Assembly (NCBI GenBank): GCA_037783415.1
Contig: JAZGTN010000086.1
Location: forward strand, 186,001-250,000
Reading direction: 5' to 3'
Length of the DNA: 64,000 nucleotides
Source of the DNA: Leptasterias polaris
Taxonomy: Eukaryota > Echinodermata > Asteroidea > Forcipulatida > Asteriidae
Position numbers and translations under genes: made by a program. Positions 34,017-45,053 of this stretch are shown here, in pieces (within the stretch, counting starts at the first letter, position 1; each line of letters starts with the position of its first letter). The notes under the pieces were generated by a model that did no database searches, was not told the DNA's origin, and saw only the letters and a list, made by a program, of their open reading frames with translations.

Positions 34017-34165
34017 TTTTCAAAACGTTCGCCCAACACATTTTTTCAAAATGGCCGCCCGACACATTTTTTTCAAAATGGCCGCCCTACACATTTTTAA
34101 AAGACAACTTGCCGGGCTATTTTTTATGATGGCTGCCAGCTTCTTTCAAAATGGCCGCCACTTAG
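34017..34165. repeat. Tandem TTTTTCAAAATGGCCGCC repeats
   Basis: Three or four imperfect ~32-bp units of form TTTTTCAAAATGGCCGCCCG-ACACA. A similar AAATGGCCGCC motif appears inside the piggyBac element near 18670 and 19065. Confidence 0.75.
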
Positions 34166-35015
34166 ACTCATGAAATGACATATTGGTTTCTTATGGGCAA
34201 GATGCAACAGAAAATGAGACCAAAATAATGCAACAATGCAGAATCGAACATCTCTTCTGCGCAATTGCACCATGATGTCACTTTAGCCTCTGTGATGTCG
34301 CATTTATGGGAAGTGAATCAGTTTTTAAGTGACACATAAAGACAAAACAATAAAAGTAGCAAATGAAACAATTTTCATATCTAATATCCTTTAATATTAG
34401 CACATTATTTAGTTTTTGCTTAACAGATGATCTCACAGGAGAACAGCCCAAATTCTTACAATAGTTTATGGCAATATCTGTATTTGATTTTATTTGTATA
34501 TTATTCACCTTTCTTACATTGCTCATGCTCATCTAAAATGATTAAACCACTCTACATTATCATTATTCATGATCACCTGTTTCTTCACAGATATTCAAAG
34601 GCCTATAAGTTCTCAAATGGTTTGTGTCAAATTTATGTTCAACTTTTATATCATCAAATTGGCAAACATTGTCCATTTATTATTTAGCATCAATCCTATT
34701 AGCATTTTACCATTTTTGTTGGTCATGTCAACCACTCTACATTATCAATGTTCCTAATCACCCGTTCCTTTACCAAGGTAAAGTTTGAGATACACATGTA
34801 TTGTTTCTTCCATGTTTTTCTTTAATGATGTATTAAATGTATGTTACATTTGCTAGAGATATGAGGTGTTAAAAATGTATGCCATAGTGCAGGATACACA
34901 TCCAACTAGCCAAAACTATTCAAGTCAGTAAATTTCTAAATACACAGTCTGATATTTTCGGGCAGCTATTACTGGTATGACCTTTCACCAAATCCAATGT
35001 CATAATGAAATCAGT
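34166..35015. other. Unassigned AT-rich spacer
   Basis: No gene recognised. It contains a weak direct echo of CCACTCTACATTATCA with TCACCTGTTTCTTCAC / TCACCCGTTCCTTTAC at 34547 and 34732, about 185 bp apart, suggesting an old tandem duplication. Confidence 0.45.
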
Positions 35016-35328
35016 CTAACTAGGGACAAAAGCCATTGTATTCTTTTTGTGAGGTTGTTTACCACTGGCTTTGCAGATGTCACATAGTGGATCTTGACCA
35101 TCGTTCGCTTCCAGGCTATGTTCAGACCCGCAATAAAAACACAACGGGTCGCTGAATGTCACAAAATAAGCTGCCTCAATTGGCATGTCAAAGGTCAGCT
35201 TGTCGTTCACATACATGATTGAACACAGAATCATCATCACCACCTGTATCTAGTTGTTGCTTCTGGTTCTGTTCAAGAACACGAGCAGCATAGAATACAT
35301 GTACTCGCCACTTGAGGCATTCTTCACA
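35016..35328 (-). pseudogene. Transposase-like gene, last exon (frameshifted)
   Basis: Preceded by a good acceptor (CTCTTTCTGCAG, ending at 35329). It starts CEECLKWRVHVFYAARVLE, then in another frame YVNDKLTFDMPIEAAYFV and CFYCGSEHS..DPLCDICKAS. The frame change falls in a GGTGATGATGAT run. The four paired cysteines suggest a C-terminal zinc-binding region. It continues the exon at 36001-36129. Confidence 0.65.
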
Positions 35329-36000
35329 CTGCAGAAAGAGAGTAAAAAAAGTAGGGATACATTATTACCTATTTTATTTGAACTTGTTTATGCTTTGTAA
35401 ATACTAATCCTGCCTTACTATTGCATTTTACACTGGTTGCTTAAAGTTATTGTTGGCTTAAAGGATCTTGTGCGACCACCTGATGAACTCCTGTAGTAGT
35501 GTTGACATGTGATGTAAACGCTGGACCACACAAATCCTTGCCCCTAACACACCAACATACTGGATGGTCCGAAACTATTCAAGCATTGAAGCAAAATTTA
35601 ATACCGCCTTAGAAACTGAATGGCAAAATATTAAAGCAAATGGGCATGATTCTGTAGTTTATTTTGCTCTTGTAAAACCCTAGAATGCATGCATGAAGAT
35701 AGCATTTTTTGTTATGTCACAGAGCTATAACCCTCAATGCTTTTGTAGTAGTGTAGTAGTGGTCACTAATATACATGTATTACCAAATTGGAAAAGAACT
35801 GTTGGGAAAATCCACTAAACAAGAAAGATTAAAGCAACTCATTTAAAAGTGGTAATGTTCTCAGACATGTCAGATAGTGTAGGTTCACTTCCAATTTGTT
35901 AACTTCAATTCTGTAGAATATCTCACTTTAGGGATTGCCGTCATATGGCATCTATTTAACATAGTCAGGAGTGACATCAAAAGCAAGTCTGCCCACATAC

Positions 36001-36129
36001 CTGCACAACCGTTTTCACATTGCTGGCTTTGTTAGATGATGGGGAGAAGGTCATACTGTGCTTCTGTGCTGCTTTTTCTAACTTGGATGGTACATGCTGC
36101 TCTACATAGACACCTTCACCGTACAAATC
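36001..36129 (-). CDS. Transposase-like gene, internal 43-codon exon
   Basis: Bounded on the minus strand by an acceptor (ATATTTCAG, ending at 36130) and a donor (GTATGT at 36000-35995). The 129-bp exon reads DLYGEGVYVEQHVPSK and ends KASNVKTVVQ in a single frame. It joins in phase 0 to both neighbours: KYQHFQ upstream and CEECLKWR downstream. It is too short to appear as an independent ORF. Its coding end is partly copied in inverted orientation just to the right (see 36098-36289). Confidence 0.65.
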
Positions 36130-36289
36130 CTGAAATATAGACATGCAAAATATTAAACATGTATTGTCAATTTTTTCAAATTGTGTTTTTCAGCCCAATT
36201 TGAAAAATTTGACAATATACATGTTTAATATTTTGCATGTCTATATTTCAGGATTTGTAAGGTAAAGAAGGTGTCTATGTAGAGCAGAG
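36098..36289. repeat. ~190-bp inverted repeat capturing an exon boundary
   Basis: CTGCTCTACATAGACACCTT (36098 onward) through CATGTTTAATATTTTGCATG-type sequence is repeated inverted at 36200-36289, ending AAGGTGTCTATGTAGAGCAG. The arms are about 85 bp, almost perfect, with a ~15-bp loop. The duplicated piece is the 5' part of the 43-codon exon plus its acceptor. The copy has small changes (TACGGTGAAGG to TAAGGTAAAG). Confidence 0.9.
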
Positions 36290-36746
36290 ATTGGAAGTGT
36301 ACAATACATGTGTATCTCAATAGTGTAAGTTTGTCAACTTACACTATTGATATAATTGAACAAATTTGTCCGAGTAAAAATAACAAATGCTAAAAATCTG
36401 AATTTCCCAGTGAACTATTTGATAGGCAGCATGTTAGCCTATAGTATACACAGAACATGTTTTTTATGTATATAGAAGTTAGCTTGTGTGCACTGAATTG
36501 ATGTCCGAAGAATTTGGCAGCATTCGAGCAAAGCATTGACATTTTGTTCATGTACATTATCACATCAAAGGACATGTGTGAATAAATTTGTTAAAAGTAC
36601 TCGCGATACGAATTTGTCACTACAATCCTATCTCCAATTTAATTTTTTTTTGATAATGCAAACTCAAACCTTCCTTCTCACAGAAAAATTGATCTTATTG
36701 AGTTAGGTAGGCTATGTTTTAAATAATCTGCGAAACTGTTCCTTAC

Positions 36747-37614
36747 CTGAAAGTGTTGGTATTTTCCCTGCTGTGGGATGGGGAACGGCAAGTGATGGAG
36801 CTGAGCAAACACATCTGGGGATGTCCTTGGAGGCCCACATACACAGTATTCTGCTCCACATTTCTTCAAGCTGAGTTGGTAGTGCCCACTGACGGAATGC
36901 TTGGCCATGAAATCTATGAGCTTCTTTGTCGGCTTGCATGGTTTCTTTGGAAGAATCCAGAAGTATATTGGTGTCAAAATCCTCATCAATCTTTTTGACC
37001 TTTTCCACTAGCTCCACCATGTTTTCTCTTGAAGCTGCAGAAAACACTTTAAAGTTCTCACCTTTCAGCTGTAATCTGCGGAAAACACTCCCGAGAAGGA
37101 TCTTGGGTTGCTGGATACTATCCTGGACTTCCTCTTTGAGTGTTGGTTCTTTCTTTGCCAATTCCCTGATGGCCTTCATGATGTTGGCGGATTTTACCTT
37201 GGCTTCCATTGTTGGCATTTTAGCACGGACAACACCCACACCTTGCAATCCGAGGTTCAAGTTTGACATGACCCTTTCCGCTGGGTTCTTCCAACTGTGG
37301 TGGGGAGGCGTTTGCACAAGTATCAACTGATCCAGATCTCTTTCCAAAAAATATGCTAATTGAACCAGTTGTGTCCGTGGAAAACGAATGTTGTGGTCGG
37401 GGCCACCATCATGATAGTGGCACTCAACGGGGTTACTCTTGCCTTCTTCATATAGTGATTTGTTCAGCTCACATGCGTGGCGTGCAGCTGAAGACGGCTC
37501 AAAGCAGTTTTCCTTTAATCCAACATAAACCTGCCCTGTGTAAAAGCTTCCATTCACCTCCTCTGGAATGCTGACATGAGAAAACTTGGTAAGGTCGCGG
37601 TCTCCCACTGTCAT
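36747..37614 (-). pseudogene. Transposase-like gene, main exon (one frameshift)
   Basis: The 5' part (37614 to about 36930) is open and encodes ECHYHDGGPDHNIRFPRTQL and HHSWKNPAERVMSNLNLGLQ, which look like the second half of a DDE nuclease core (D..H, then N-P-x-E-R). After about 36920 the good frame changes and reads LIDFMAKHSVSGHYQLSLKK, CGAEYCVCGPP and LPFPIPQQGKYQHFQ, with a CxxxxCxC cluster. The exon ends at a donor GTAAGG (36746-36741). I recognise the motif set from uncharacterised multi-exon proteins common in cnidarians, amphioxus and echinoderms, recalled from memory. A transposon origin is likely but unproven. Confidence 0.65.
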
Positions 37615-37841
37615 GATCTGGTCAAGTCCAAATTACAATAACTTGCTTCCCTCTCTCTACAGCCGAGACCGGGTAATCGGGTTTTCCCACTTTCACGGTA
37701 GGCTATGCTTGTCATCTTGACAAATGAATGATATTATGTTGCGGTGTTGCGGAATTTAACTGCAAATCCCTTCTCATAACGGAATACTGCAGATGCGTAA
37801 TATGCATCCACATGGTTCTTTCTATTGTCTGGCAGCTATCA

Positions 37842-38288
37842 TCATTTTGACTTTAACTCTTCCTGCTTCCTGCTTCCTGCTGCTGATGTCCTGGTTGGCC
37901 AAAATTGCAAACGTAGCCACTGCACTGAGAGAACCTTTATGCCTTCCTCACATTCTGCAACAATCTGTTCATATAGGTCCCTGGCACTTACAGCCATTGC
38001 TAGGTGTGTAACTGCCTGGCCTTCTTCATCGACTGGATCGTGCCTTCTATCATCAACCGCCGTTTCCAGTTTATTTGTCACAAAGTCTTGGCACTTGACT
38101 AATAAAAAGTCTTGGTATTCTTCCTGTAGTCGTCCTGTGTTGGTGAGCCTTAGGTCCCAAATTAAATCAGCATCTTCATGATCAATCATTTGGCGGATGC
38201 TATTGTCTCCTTCCCCTTCAGACAAATAACTGGCAGCTGACGCATCTCCAGTCAGACGACGATATGCCTCGAGAAATTTCAAGTTTCA
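37842..38288 (-). pseudogene. Transposase-like gene, upstream exon (5'-truncated)
   Basis: Open for 146 codons without an ATG start. It contains DHEDADLIWDLRLTNTGR, a VDDRRHDP motif, AMAVSARDLYEQIVAE and SVQWLRLQFWPTRTSAAG, which in related proteins precede the nuclease domain. It ends in a GGAAGCA tandem tract and a stop. About 100 residues expected between here and the main exon, including the first acidic catalytic motif, are not visible at 37615-37841. On the right the gene stops abruptly where zinc-finger DNA begins (38289), so it is a truncated insertion. Confidence 0.6.
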
Positions 38289-39010
38289 AGTGAATCATCA
38301 CAAACTTAACATTCTGAAACAAAACCATTAATTTGTTTGTGATAATTGTGGAAAACTCTTTTCAACAAACTGTTTTTTAACCATTACAAGCTATAAATGA
38401 CTGTCCATTTGTGTGTCCACAGTGGAGAGAAACTAATTTCCTTTTAACATTATTTTGTGAAAGTGCCTTTATGCAGAAGTATGACCACACTGGAGAGAAA
38501 CTTTATGTTTGTGACATTTGTGGAAAAGCATTCTCGCAAAAGGGAGTTTAAGTTGTCACCAGATAAATCATAATTGTTAGTGACATTCTGTGGAAATCCT
38601 TCTCCCGTCAACATGACGTGACCATCTATGAGCGTGTCCACACTGGAGCAAAACCATTTGTTTGTGACTTTTGAAAAGGTGTTTTTTATAAATGGTAATA
38701 ATGAAAAGTTGTAACTTATCAAACACGTTAAATGTATTCACATGTGTATGAGATTCGTTCCACACTGTCAGTAGTAATTTAATTTGAGTTCAAATTTCAG
38801 CATCTGGAAACGCACATGGGATAAATATGTTTCTGACGTTTGTTTGACAGCATTAATAGAGGAAATTCAGCTGTAAATTGCATGACAAAAATCCACACTG
38901 CAGATACACTATTTTTTATGTACACTATTATGTAGTTGCTTTCCTTATAGGAAATAATTTTAGATCAGAATGAAGGAATCCACACTGGGGGTGTGACATA
39001 ATGTGTGGAA
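38289..39010 (+). pseudogene. Zinc-finger pseudogene
   Basis: Begins inside the unit at GTGAATCATCACAAACTTAA and AAACAAAACCATTAATTTGT, equivalent to the DVNHQ..TETKPF region of ZNF1/ZNF2. Degraded fingers follow: TGTGACATTTGTGGAAAAGC, ATGAGCGTGTCCACACTGGA and AAACCATTTGTTTGTGACTT. Multiple frameshifts and deletions. It shares private changes with 21780-22700 (GGAGTTTAAGTTGTCACC-like, GAGCAAAACCATTTGT), so the two are sister copies. Confidence 0.8.
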
Positions 39011-39207
39011 AAGTGTACTGTGTAGAAGAGGTTGTTCTTTGTTTGGTAAAATTACCAGATGATCGGTCTGTTGTTTTGTGTCTTACATTGTTCAAGTTGT
39101 TCACTTGATACAAGATCGAGTTGATTTCAAACGTATAGTCCACCTGTATTGTTTTATTTTTAGTAACGTATAAATGAACCCAGTCACCACTAAATAAATA
39201 AAGCAAT

Positions 39208-40378
39208 GAACTAATCAATCAATCTATCAATCAATCAAGGTTTGGTTTGGTTTGGTTTGGTTTGGTTTGGTTTGGTTTGGTTTGGTTTGGTTTGTTTGTT
39301 TGTTTGTTTGTTTGTTTGTTTGTTGGGTTGTTGGGTTGTTTGTTTGTTTGTTTGTTTGTTTGTTTGTTGGGGTGTTTGTTTGTTTGTTTTTTGGTTTGTT
39401 TGTTTTTTGGTTTGTTTGTTTTTTGGTTTGTTTTTTGGTTTGTTTGTTTTTTGGTTTGTTTGTTTTTTGGTTTGTTTGTTTTTTGGTTTGTTTGTTTTTT
39501 GGTTTGTTTGTTTTTTGGTTTGTTTGTTTTTTGGTTTGTTTGTTTTTTGGTTTGTTTTGTTTTTTGGTTTGTTTTGTTTTTTGGTTTGTTTGTTTGTTTT
39601 GTTTTTTGGTTTGTTTGTTTGTTTTGTTTTTTGGTTTGTTTGTTTGTTTTGTTTTTTGGTTTGTTTGTTTGTTTTGTTTTTTGGTTTGTTTGTTTGTTTT
39701 GTTTTTTGGTTTGTTTGTTTGTTTTGTTTTTTGGTTTGTTTGTTTGTTTTGTTTTTTGGTTTGTTTGTTTGTTTTGTTTTTTGGTTTGTTTGTTTGTTTT
39801 GTTTTTTGGTTTGTTTGTTTGTTTTGTTTTTTGGTTTGTTTGTTTGTTTTGTTGGTTTGTTTGTTTGTTTGTTTTTTGGTTTGTTTGTTTGTTTGTTTTT
39901 TGGTTTGTTTGTTTGTTTGTTTTTTGGTTTGTTTGTTTGTTTGTTTTTTGGTTTGTTTGTTTTTTGGTTTGTTTGTTTGTTTGTTTTTTGGTTTGTTTGT
40001 TTGTTTGTTTTTTGGTTTGTTTGTTTGTTGGTTTGTTGGTTTGTTGGTTTGTTGGTTTGTTGGTTTGTTGGTTTGTTGGTTTGTTGGTTTGTTGGTTTGT
40101 TGGTTTGTTTGTTTATTTTTTGGTTTGTTTGTTTGTTTATTTTTTGGTTTGTTTGTTTGTTTATTTTTTGGTTTGTTTGTTTGTTTATTTTTTGGTTTGT
40201 TTGTTTGTTTATTTTTTGGTTTGTTTGTTTGTTTATTTTTTGGTTTGTTTGTTTGTTTATTTTTTGGTTTGTTTGTTTGTTTATTTTTTGGTTTGTTTGT
40301 TTGTTTATTTTTTGGTTTGTTTGTTTGTTTATTTTTTGGTTTGTTTGTTTGTTTGTTTATTTTTTGGTTTAATTACTT
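39208..40378. repeat. 1.14 kb T/G-only array (TTTGG and TTTG/TTTTTTGG higher-order repeats)
   Basis: After (AATC)n at 39208-39238 comes TTTGG x ~11, then blocks of GTTTGTTTGTTTTTTG in several higher-order versions (GTTTGTTTTGTTTTTT, TTGGTTTG x ~10, GTTTGTTTATTTTTTG x ~10). The plus strand has no C except none seen in the array and A only in the last third. All three forward frames are open for about 375 codons (FVCLFVCLF-type) only because stops need A. These are not genes. Confidence 0.97.
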
Positions 40379-40385
40379 TTTAATT

Positions 40386-40494
<109 letters not shown>

Positions 40495-40499
40495 ATTTG

Positions 40500-40650
40500 T
40501 TTGTCATTAATTTATTTATGTTGTTTTTCATTTTGTTTTGTTGCTTTGTCGTTTCTGTTTTGGGTTTTTTTCCCTTCCGTTATTGCATTGTACTGTATTT
40601 TCTGTACTTGTACTGTTGAGGTCGAATAAATAATAATAATAATAAAAAAG
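40500..40650 (+). mobile_element. LINE 3' end remnant
   Basis: TGTACTTGTACTGTTGAGGT followed by CGAATAAATAATAATAATAA. The minus-strand LINE at 50177 ends in the same CGAATAAATAATAATAATAA, so this is the 3' terminus of a related LINE in plus orientation. No coding part remains. Confidence 0.65.
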
Positions 40651-40939
40651 TGTTTATTTAAAACGTGCACTCTATTTTGGGTAAAGTCGCAAACAATAGG
40701 TCAAGTCATCAAAACAAATCATTTAAAAAGAAATCAGGATTGGTATTTCAACTTAAAAGCCGGGGCTACATTTAGGCACATGTTTGGGGCTACATTTAGG
40801 TACAACATTTAGGTGTCTAACAATATTTATAACATCAAGAGCCTCCCAGTAGACCAGTACACCAGTACGATGCTCTTTACCAAGTAAACTGTGATGATCT
40901 ATTATTAACCTGCGGATTAACTACAAAAGCACACATTGC

Positions 40940-41110
40940 CTTTAAATTAATTGCAAAATAGTTCTAGAGGCCTGACGTTTCGACCCTAGCAGAGTCTTTC
41001 TCGAAGTCTAAATGACAACACAATTAACAAACATAATATGTATACAAGTGTAACTTGAGAAGTCAAGTAGAAATACATGAATAGAGAGGGGGAGAGAGAA
41101 GCAGAAAGCA
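40940..41110. repeat. Dispersed repeat family B, copy 2 of 2
   Basis: CCTGACGTTTCGACCCTAGC, AGAGTCTTTCTCGAAGTCTA and GTCAAGTAGAAATACATGAA match 9190-9350 in the same orientation. The interval 41111-41498 to its right is AT-rich with no recognised feature. Confidence 0.7.
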
Positions 41111-41498
41111 TTCAGAAAAAGCAGAGGGTAAACAAGGATTATGGAGACAAAAAGGGGGTGTTGTTGAGGAAAGGGGCTTAAACTGGAAGGTTGGAAGAGG
41201 GAGAAAAAGTAAATAATTAGTAAATAGTTAGGAATTTATACCAACAGTTCTTTTTGGCTATTGCACCAACTAATTCTTCAAAACGAAATAAAATATAGGA
41301 ACAAACAACAAAAGTTTACCCAATAAATTTTACCAGTATGTAATTGCATTTGCATGTAATTTATTTATTTTAATTTTCTTTTCTTTTTTTATTGGGGGGA
41401 AAGGCTCAATTTCGACATTTACATTACCCCCATAATTATTTCTCCCCATTTAAAAACACCTAGATCTACCTTGCATCAGTGAAAGCGTGCGCAGCATC

Positions 41499-41598
41499 TG
41501 CTATTTATTACCCTGTACTACTGCTGTGTAAATAAATGTTTTCACAAATGCTATTTATTACCCTGTACTACTGCTGTGTAAATAAATGTTTTCACAAA
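41499..41598. repeat. Exact 50-bp tandem duplication
   Basis: TGCTATTTATTACCCTGTAC...TGTTTTCACAAA occurs at 41499-41548 and 41549-41598 without a mismatch. It overlaps the left end of repeat family A. Confidence 0.95.
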
Positions 41599-41790
41599 AC
41601 AGCCGTAAACGCTTGGCAGGCTGGGTAAACCAGCCTGGTCCCCAATAAATAAATATAGTAGTGTTTGATCACACCAAGTTGTAAAGGGTACCCGACAAAA
41701 TGTGGTTGTCACGTCGAACGCAAAATGTTGGGACTACTGCTCGATCCCTTGATCACATAACGTTGACTAGCAATCAATGCTATTGAGTTG
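41590..41790. repeat. Dispersed repeat family A, copy 2 of 3
   Basis: CACAAAACAGCCGTAAACGC, CAGCCTGGTCCCCAATAAAT, TTGATCACACCAAGTTGTAA and TGTCACGTCGAACGCAAAAT. About 160 bp downstream is TTTCCACAGGTGAGTTTTAT, which contains a strong donor-like site. Confidence 0.75.
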
Positions 41791-41999
41791 AACCCATAAG
41801 TTCGTTTTTAGTACGCTACAGATAGATGGACAGTCACAGTGTTGGTTCATCTGAAAATTATTTAATTTTTCCGCAAAAGTTGTGAGGATTTCCCTGCAAA
41901 TTTCAGCGGTCATGGCGGTGTGATCTACAAACACAGTAGTCGCTTTCCACAGGTGAGTTTTATGATAGAGCTGATTACTCACATTTTAGCCCACTGCAT

Positions 42000-42855
42000 G
42001 CACAATACATGCAATACGTAGTAATGATTACATGTACATGTACATACCGGACATGTAGTAGTACTATTACTACTAGTACTACATGTACTACGTACTAGTA
42101 CTACTACAGTGTATAGTCAAACCTCGTTTAACCGCTGGTCTCGTAATACCGCGGTACCAGAAATTCCGTGTTTTCGTAGTCAATGCGCCCTCAAGCGACA
42201 ACTTTCAATAAGTGAACCAGTAACTAAGGCCCTGACAATTATTTTGTGTACTTCCGAGAAAAAAATTATCGTCTCCTGGATTTGGAAAGTTATAGTATAC
42301 AAAAAATTGTACACAAATGTACTTTTTACTGACCTATCTGATTATGATCTATTAATATTATCTATAGTGATTTTCCATTGACCATGTCCGTCAAAACGTA
42401 CCCCTAATCTTTTCACACTTTATTGCCAAGTTCATTTTGTTGACGCAAATTCAAAGTGCTAGCCCCAATTTTCACTTTTGCAGTTTGAATTTTTGTTATT
42501 GGACGTGTCACACTCTCGAAATTGTGCACAGAATTGAAGTAAGGAGTTTTTAAAACAATTTTTTTTCCGGTAAAATACCATTTGCTGCCGCTGTGAAGAA
42601 TTGCGCACTCAATATCCTTTACCAGACATGTCACATGTCAGCATGATGCCGCAATGATATGAGGCTCTCCTCCAGAATCGCACCACGCACATGCTCACTT
42701 TCACTCAGAGACGTCGTTGACAAATTAAATCAGACAAATGATGTATTTTTTTTAGCTCATAGTGGAAAGTAACACTTCAGCAATGATAATAACAGGACAC
42801 GTTTACACAGGTTGATAACTAATATTATTATATTTGGATAAAAAAAAGCAATAAC
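42000..42855. other. Spacer with ACATGTAC/AGTACTAC palindromic runs
   Basis: 42030-42110 is built of ACATGTACATGTACAT and TACTAGTACTAC palindromes. At 42117 GTCAAACCTCGTTTAACCGC resembles the terminus of a pogo/Tigger-like element, but no partner terminus was found. No credible gene. Confidence 0.4.
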
Positions 42856-42906
42856 CCCCGCCATAATAGGGTAACCGATCCTGTTACCCTATTATCGCGG
42901 GTGTTA
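42856..42906. other. Hairpin ACCCCCGCCATAATAGGGTAAC
   Basis: CCCGCCATAATAGGGTAAC and GTTACCCTATTATCGCGGGT are complementary around CGATCCT. It is GC-rich amid AT-rich sequence and is probably the core of a small palindromic element. Confidence 0.8.
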
Positions 42907-43245
42907 TCGCGGTTTTTTTTCAAAATAAAACTGATTGGGTTCGAGGTGGGTAAAAAGACGTCTAGGTACTGCACGCCATGTGGTAGTACCTGTGTGATAG
43001 TTCATCGTTTGCCATGTGATAGTCCCGCGCCGCGACGCGCCGGGTTTCTAGTAAAACTAAGACATATCATGTGACGCGCTCTAAACCAATCCAAAGGAAG
43101 AATACTTGTAAGGGGTGTTATCAACAGTTGTGCATCTGTGTATCTGAAATGCGCGTACGAACGTTACGTGTACGAGGATGATACATGTAAATAGTTTGTT
43201 GGAGTGTTATAAAACAAATATTGACTGCTTTTACTCGTGCTGTGG

Positions 43246-43594
43246 TTAAAGGGAGTTATACTTTTGGTAAATGTCAAAGACCAGTATCCTCACTTGGTGT
43301 ATTCCAACATATACATGAAACAACAAACCTGTGAAAGTTTAAGCTCAATAGGTCATTGCAATCACCAGAAAAAAGTGGGGGAAAACCTTAAGTGTTTTCA
43401 CTGTTTTCAAACATCGAGTTTTCGACTCGTGAGATCAAAACTAATTGTTTTACTCATTTCTCAAAACTATAGCATTTAAAGCAAAAATTTCAAAGGGAGT
43501 TTCCCATCATGACCATCTTTATACCATGTAACTTATGTGTGAATCTGTGAACATTTTTATTTTTACTCTTGCCAATGTTACAAACACCCTTTAA
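43246..43594. mobile_element. 341-bp TTAA-flanked MITE family D, complete copy
   Basis: TTAA at 43246-43249 and 43591-43594. Ends AGGGAGTTATACTTTTGGTA and, inverted, AGGGTGTTTGTAACATTGGC are similar. It contains CAAAGACCAGTATCCTCACT shared with 33815-34016. Ends starting AGGG after TTAA fit piggyBac-type mobilisation. It has no coding capacity. Confidence 0.75.
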
Positions 43595-43660
43595 AACTGC
43601 GACTCCCTCGGTGAGCCCCGGAGCGACTCCGGGGATCACCTCGGGAGTCGTAGTTTTAAC
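43588..43660. other. Strong hairpin, ~30-bp arms
   Basis: TTAAAACTGCGACTCCCTCG and inner GAGCCCCGGAG pair with CTCCGGGGATCACC and CGGGAGTCGTAGTTTTAA around CGA. One mismatch in roughly 30 bp. It abuts the right TTAA of the MITE. Confidence 0.9.
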
Positions 43661-43960
43661 CATAGCACTCGAAGCAGTCAATATTTGTATAATATCACAC
43701 TCCTTGTTGCTATGGATCGACCAATCAGAATTGTGTATTCAGGCCTGCTTGAAGATAATGTTAAATATAACCCTCTGTATTAACTCGCTTCCTGGTCATA
43801 CAAAAAATAGGAAAAAATAGAAACACAGAAATTAAATGTAAAAGTAATGGTGTGGGGTGCAAATAATGTAAGTAAGATGTATTTTTTCAAGACTTGCTCG
43901 CCCGCCCGCCCGTCCCCCCTACTTTTCACTTTCAGTAGCGATCGACGCCCTTGCATCTTC
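43660..43960. other. Unassigned spacer before the ZNF3 unit
   Basis: No gene or repeat partner recognised, apart from a short CGCCCGCCCG tract near 43900. Confidence 0.4.
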
Positions 43961-44150
43961 CAACCATTAGCATGTTCACACTGGACAGACACCTTTTCTT
44001 TGTGATCTTTGTGGAAAAGCCTTATTACAAAAACAACAGCTAAAGTACCATAACCTTGCCCACACTGGAGAGAAACCTATTCAGTTGTGACATGTGTGGA
44101 AAAGCCCTCTCACAAAAACATAACCTGAAACTATTCTACTTATCGACGAG
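43961..44150 (+). pseudogene. Two decayed zinc fingers before ZNF3
   Basis: One nearly complete finger (CDLCGKALLQKQQLKYHNLAH-like, with HTGEKP) is followed after a one-base shift by CDMCGKALSQKHNLK. It is the end of an older upstream array in the ZNF3 unit. Confidence 0.8.
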
Positions 44151-44254
44151 TGAAACTTGGTTTTTTTTTAATGAGTGGCAGCTTTCAGTGATAATTTAAT
44201 TTAAGTACATGTACTCTCTAGAAAAGGCCGTCCAAATGAGCATGAGCATGTCCA

Positions 44255-44440
44255 AATTTTCAGAACAAAGCCTTAATTAAAATCTGATCAATCTGGAATG
44301 AAAGTTTTGTTGCATTTCTTACATTACCATTTCGGGCAACACATGTGTCTCCATGTCTACGAGCAGCAATGTGTCTATTGAACATGTTACATTCTCAGTT
44401 TAGAACAAATTTGCAAGTAGCTTTTAAAATTGATTTTGAT
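44255..44440 (+). repeat. Inter-unit module M (copy before ZNF3)
   Basis: AGAACAAAGCCTTAATTAAA, GAATGAAAGTTTTGTTGCAT, CATTACCATTTCGGGCAACA, then CAATGTGTCTATTGAACATG and GCAAGTAGCTTTTAAAATTG running into the acceptor. This is the most complete copy and shows the uninterrupted target of the element at 14838. Confidence 0.7.
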
Positions 44441-44554
44441 TATTACAGGTATGAAGTTTCAAAAGAAGACACTACTGTGTATGTGGAGCAACCTACTCGG
44501 AAAGGGCGAGCAGGAAAAACATCAAGTAATCCACTCTTGGAAGTCATTGGATGA
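44441..44554 (+). pseudogene. Leader exon upstream of ZNF3 (ends in stop)
   Basis: Acceptor TTTTGATTATTACAG ends at 44448. The leader is open for about 35 codons, with YVEQPTRKGRAGKT homologous to the ZNF1 leader VEQRTQKGEF, but ends in TGA before the fingers. Decayed finger DNA (44555-45010) separates it from the ZNF3 ATG. Confidence 0.55.
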
Positions 44555-45053
44555 AGTGTGACATTTGTAACAAATGATGACTTAATAAATACAGGCTCTG
44601 ACTGAAAGAGCACCAAAGACTCCACATTGAAGAAAAACTACTTTTTGAGTCTTAAGGAAAAGCCTTTAAAATTAAGAGTAGTTTTAAACAAACATCACTG
44701 TGTCATCACTGGAGAGGAAGCATTCATTTGTGACATTGCGGACATTTGTCAAGCACATTGTTACTGACTATTTTTGAACTCACAGTAAGGAGAAGCCATT
44801 TGTTTATGGTGTTTTATTTCGAAAAGATGGAACTTTCTTTTAAGTTTCCATGAGTGTGTTCTTCTTTGAAATTATTTGGCAACAAATGACAAGAACAAAT
44901 ACATGATGATACTAGACTTGTGAAACTTTCCTTCAATCAACACATACCTTTCCATGCGTAAAAGTAAGTTACATTTATCAACATTTATTTATCCTTGTCA
45001 ATTATACGCAATCTTGCAAGTAAATGTTAAAGTTGTTTATTTCTTTTACCAAC

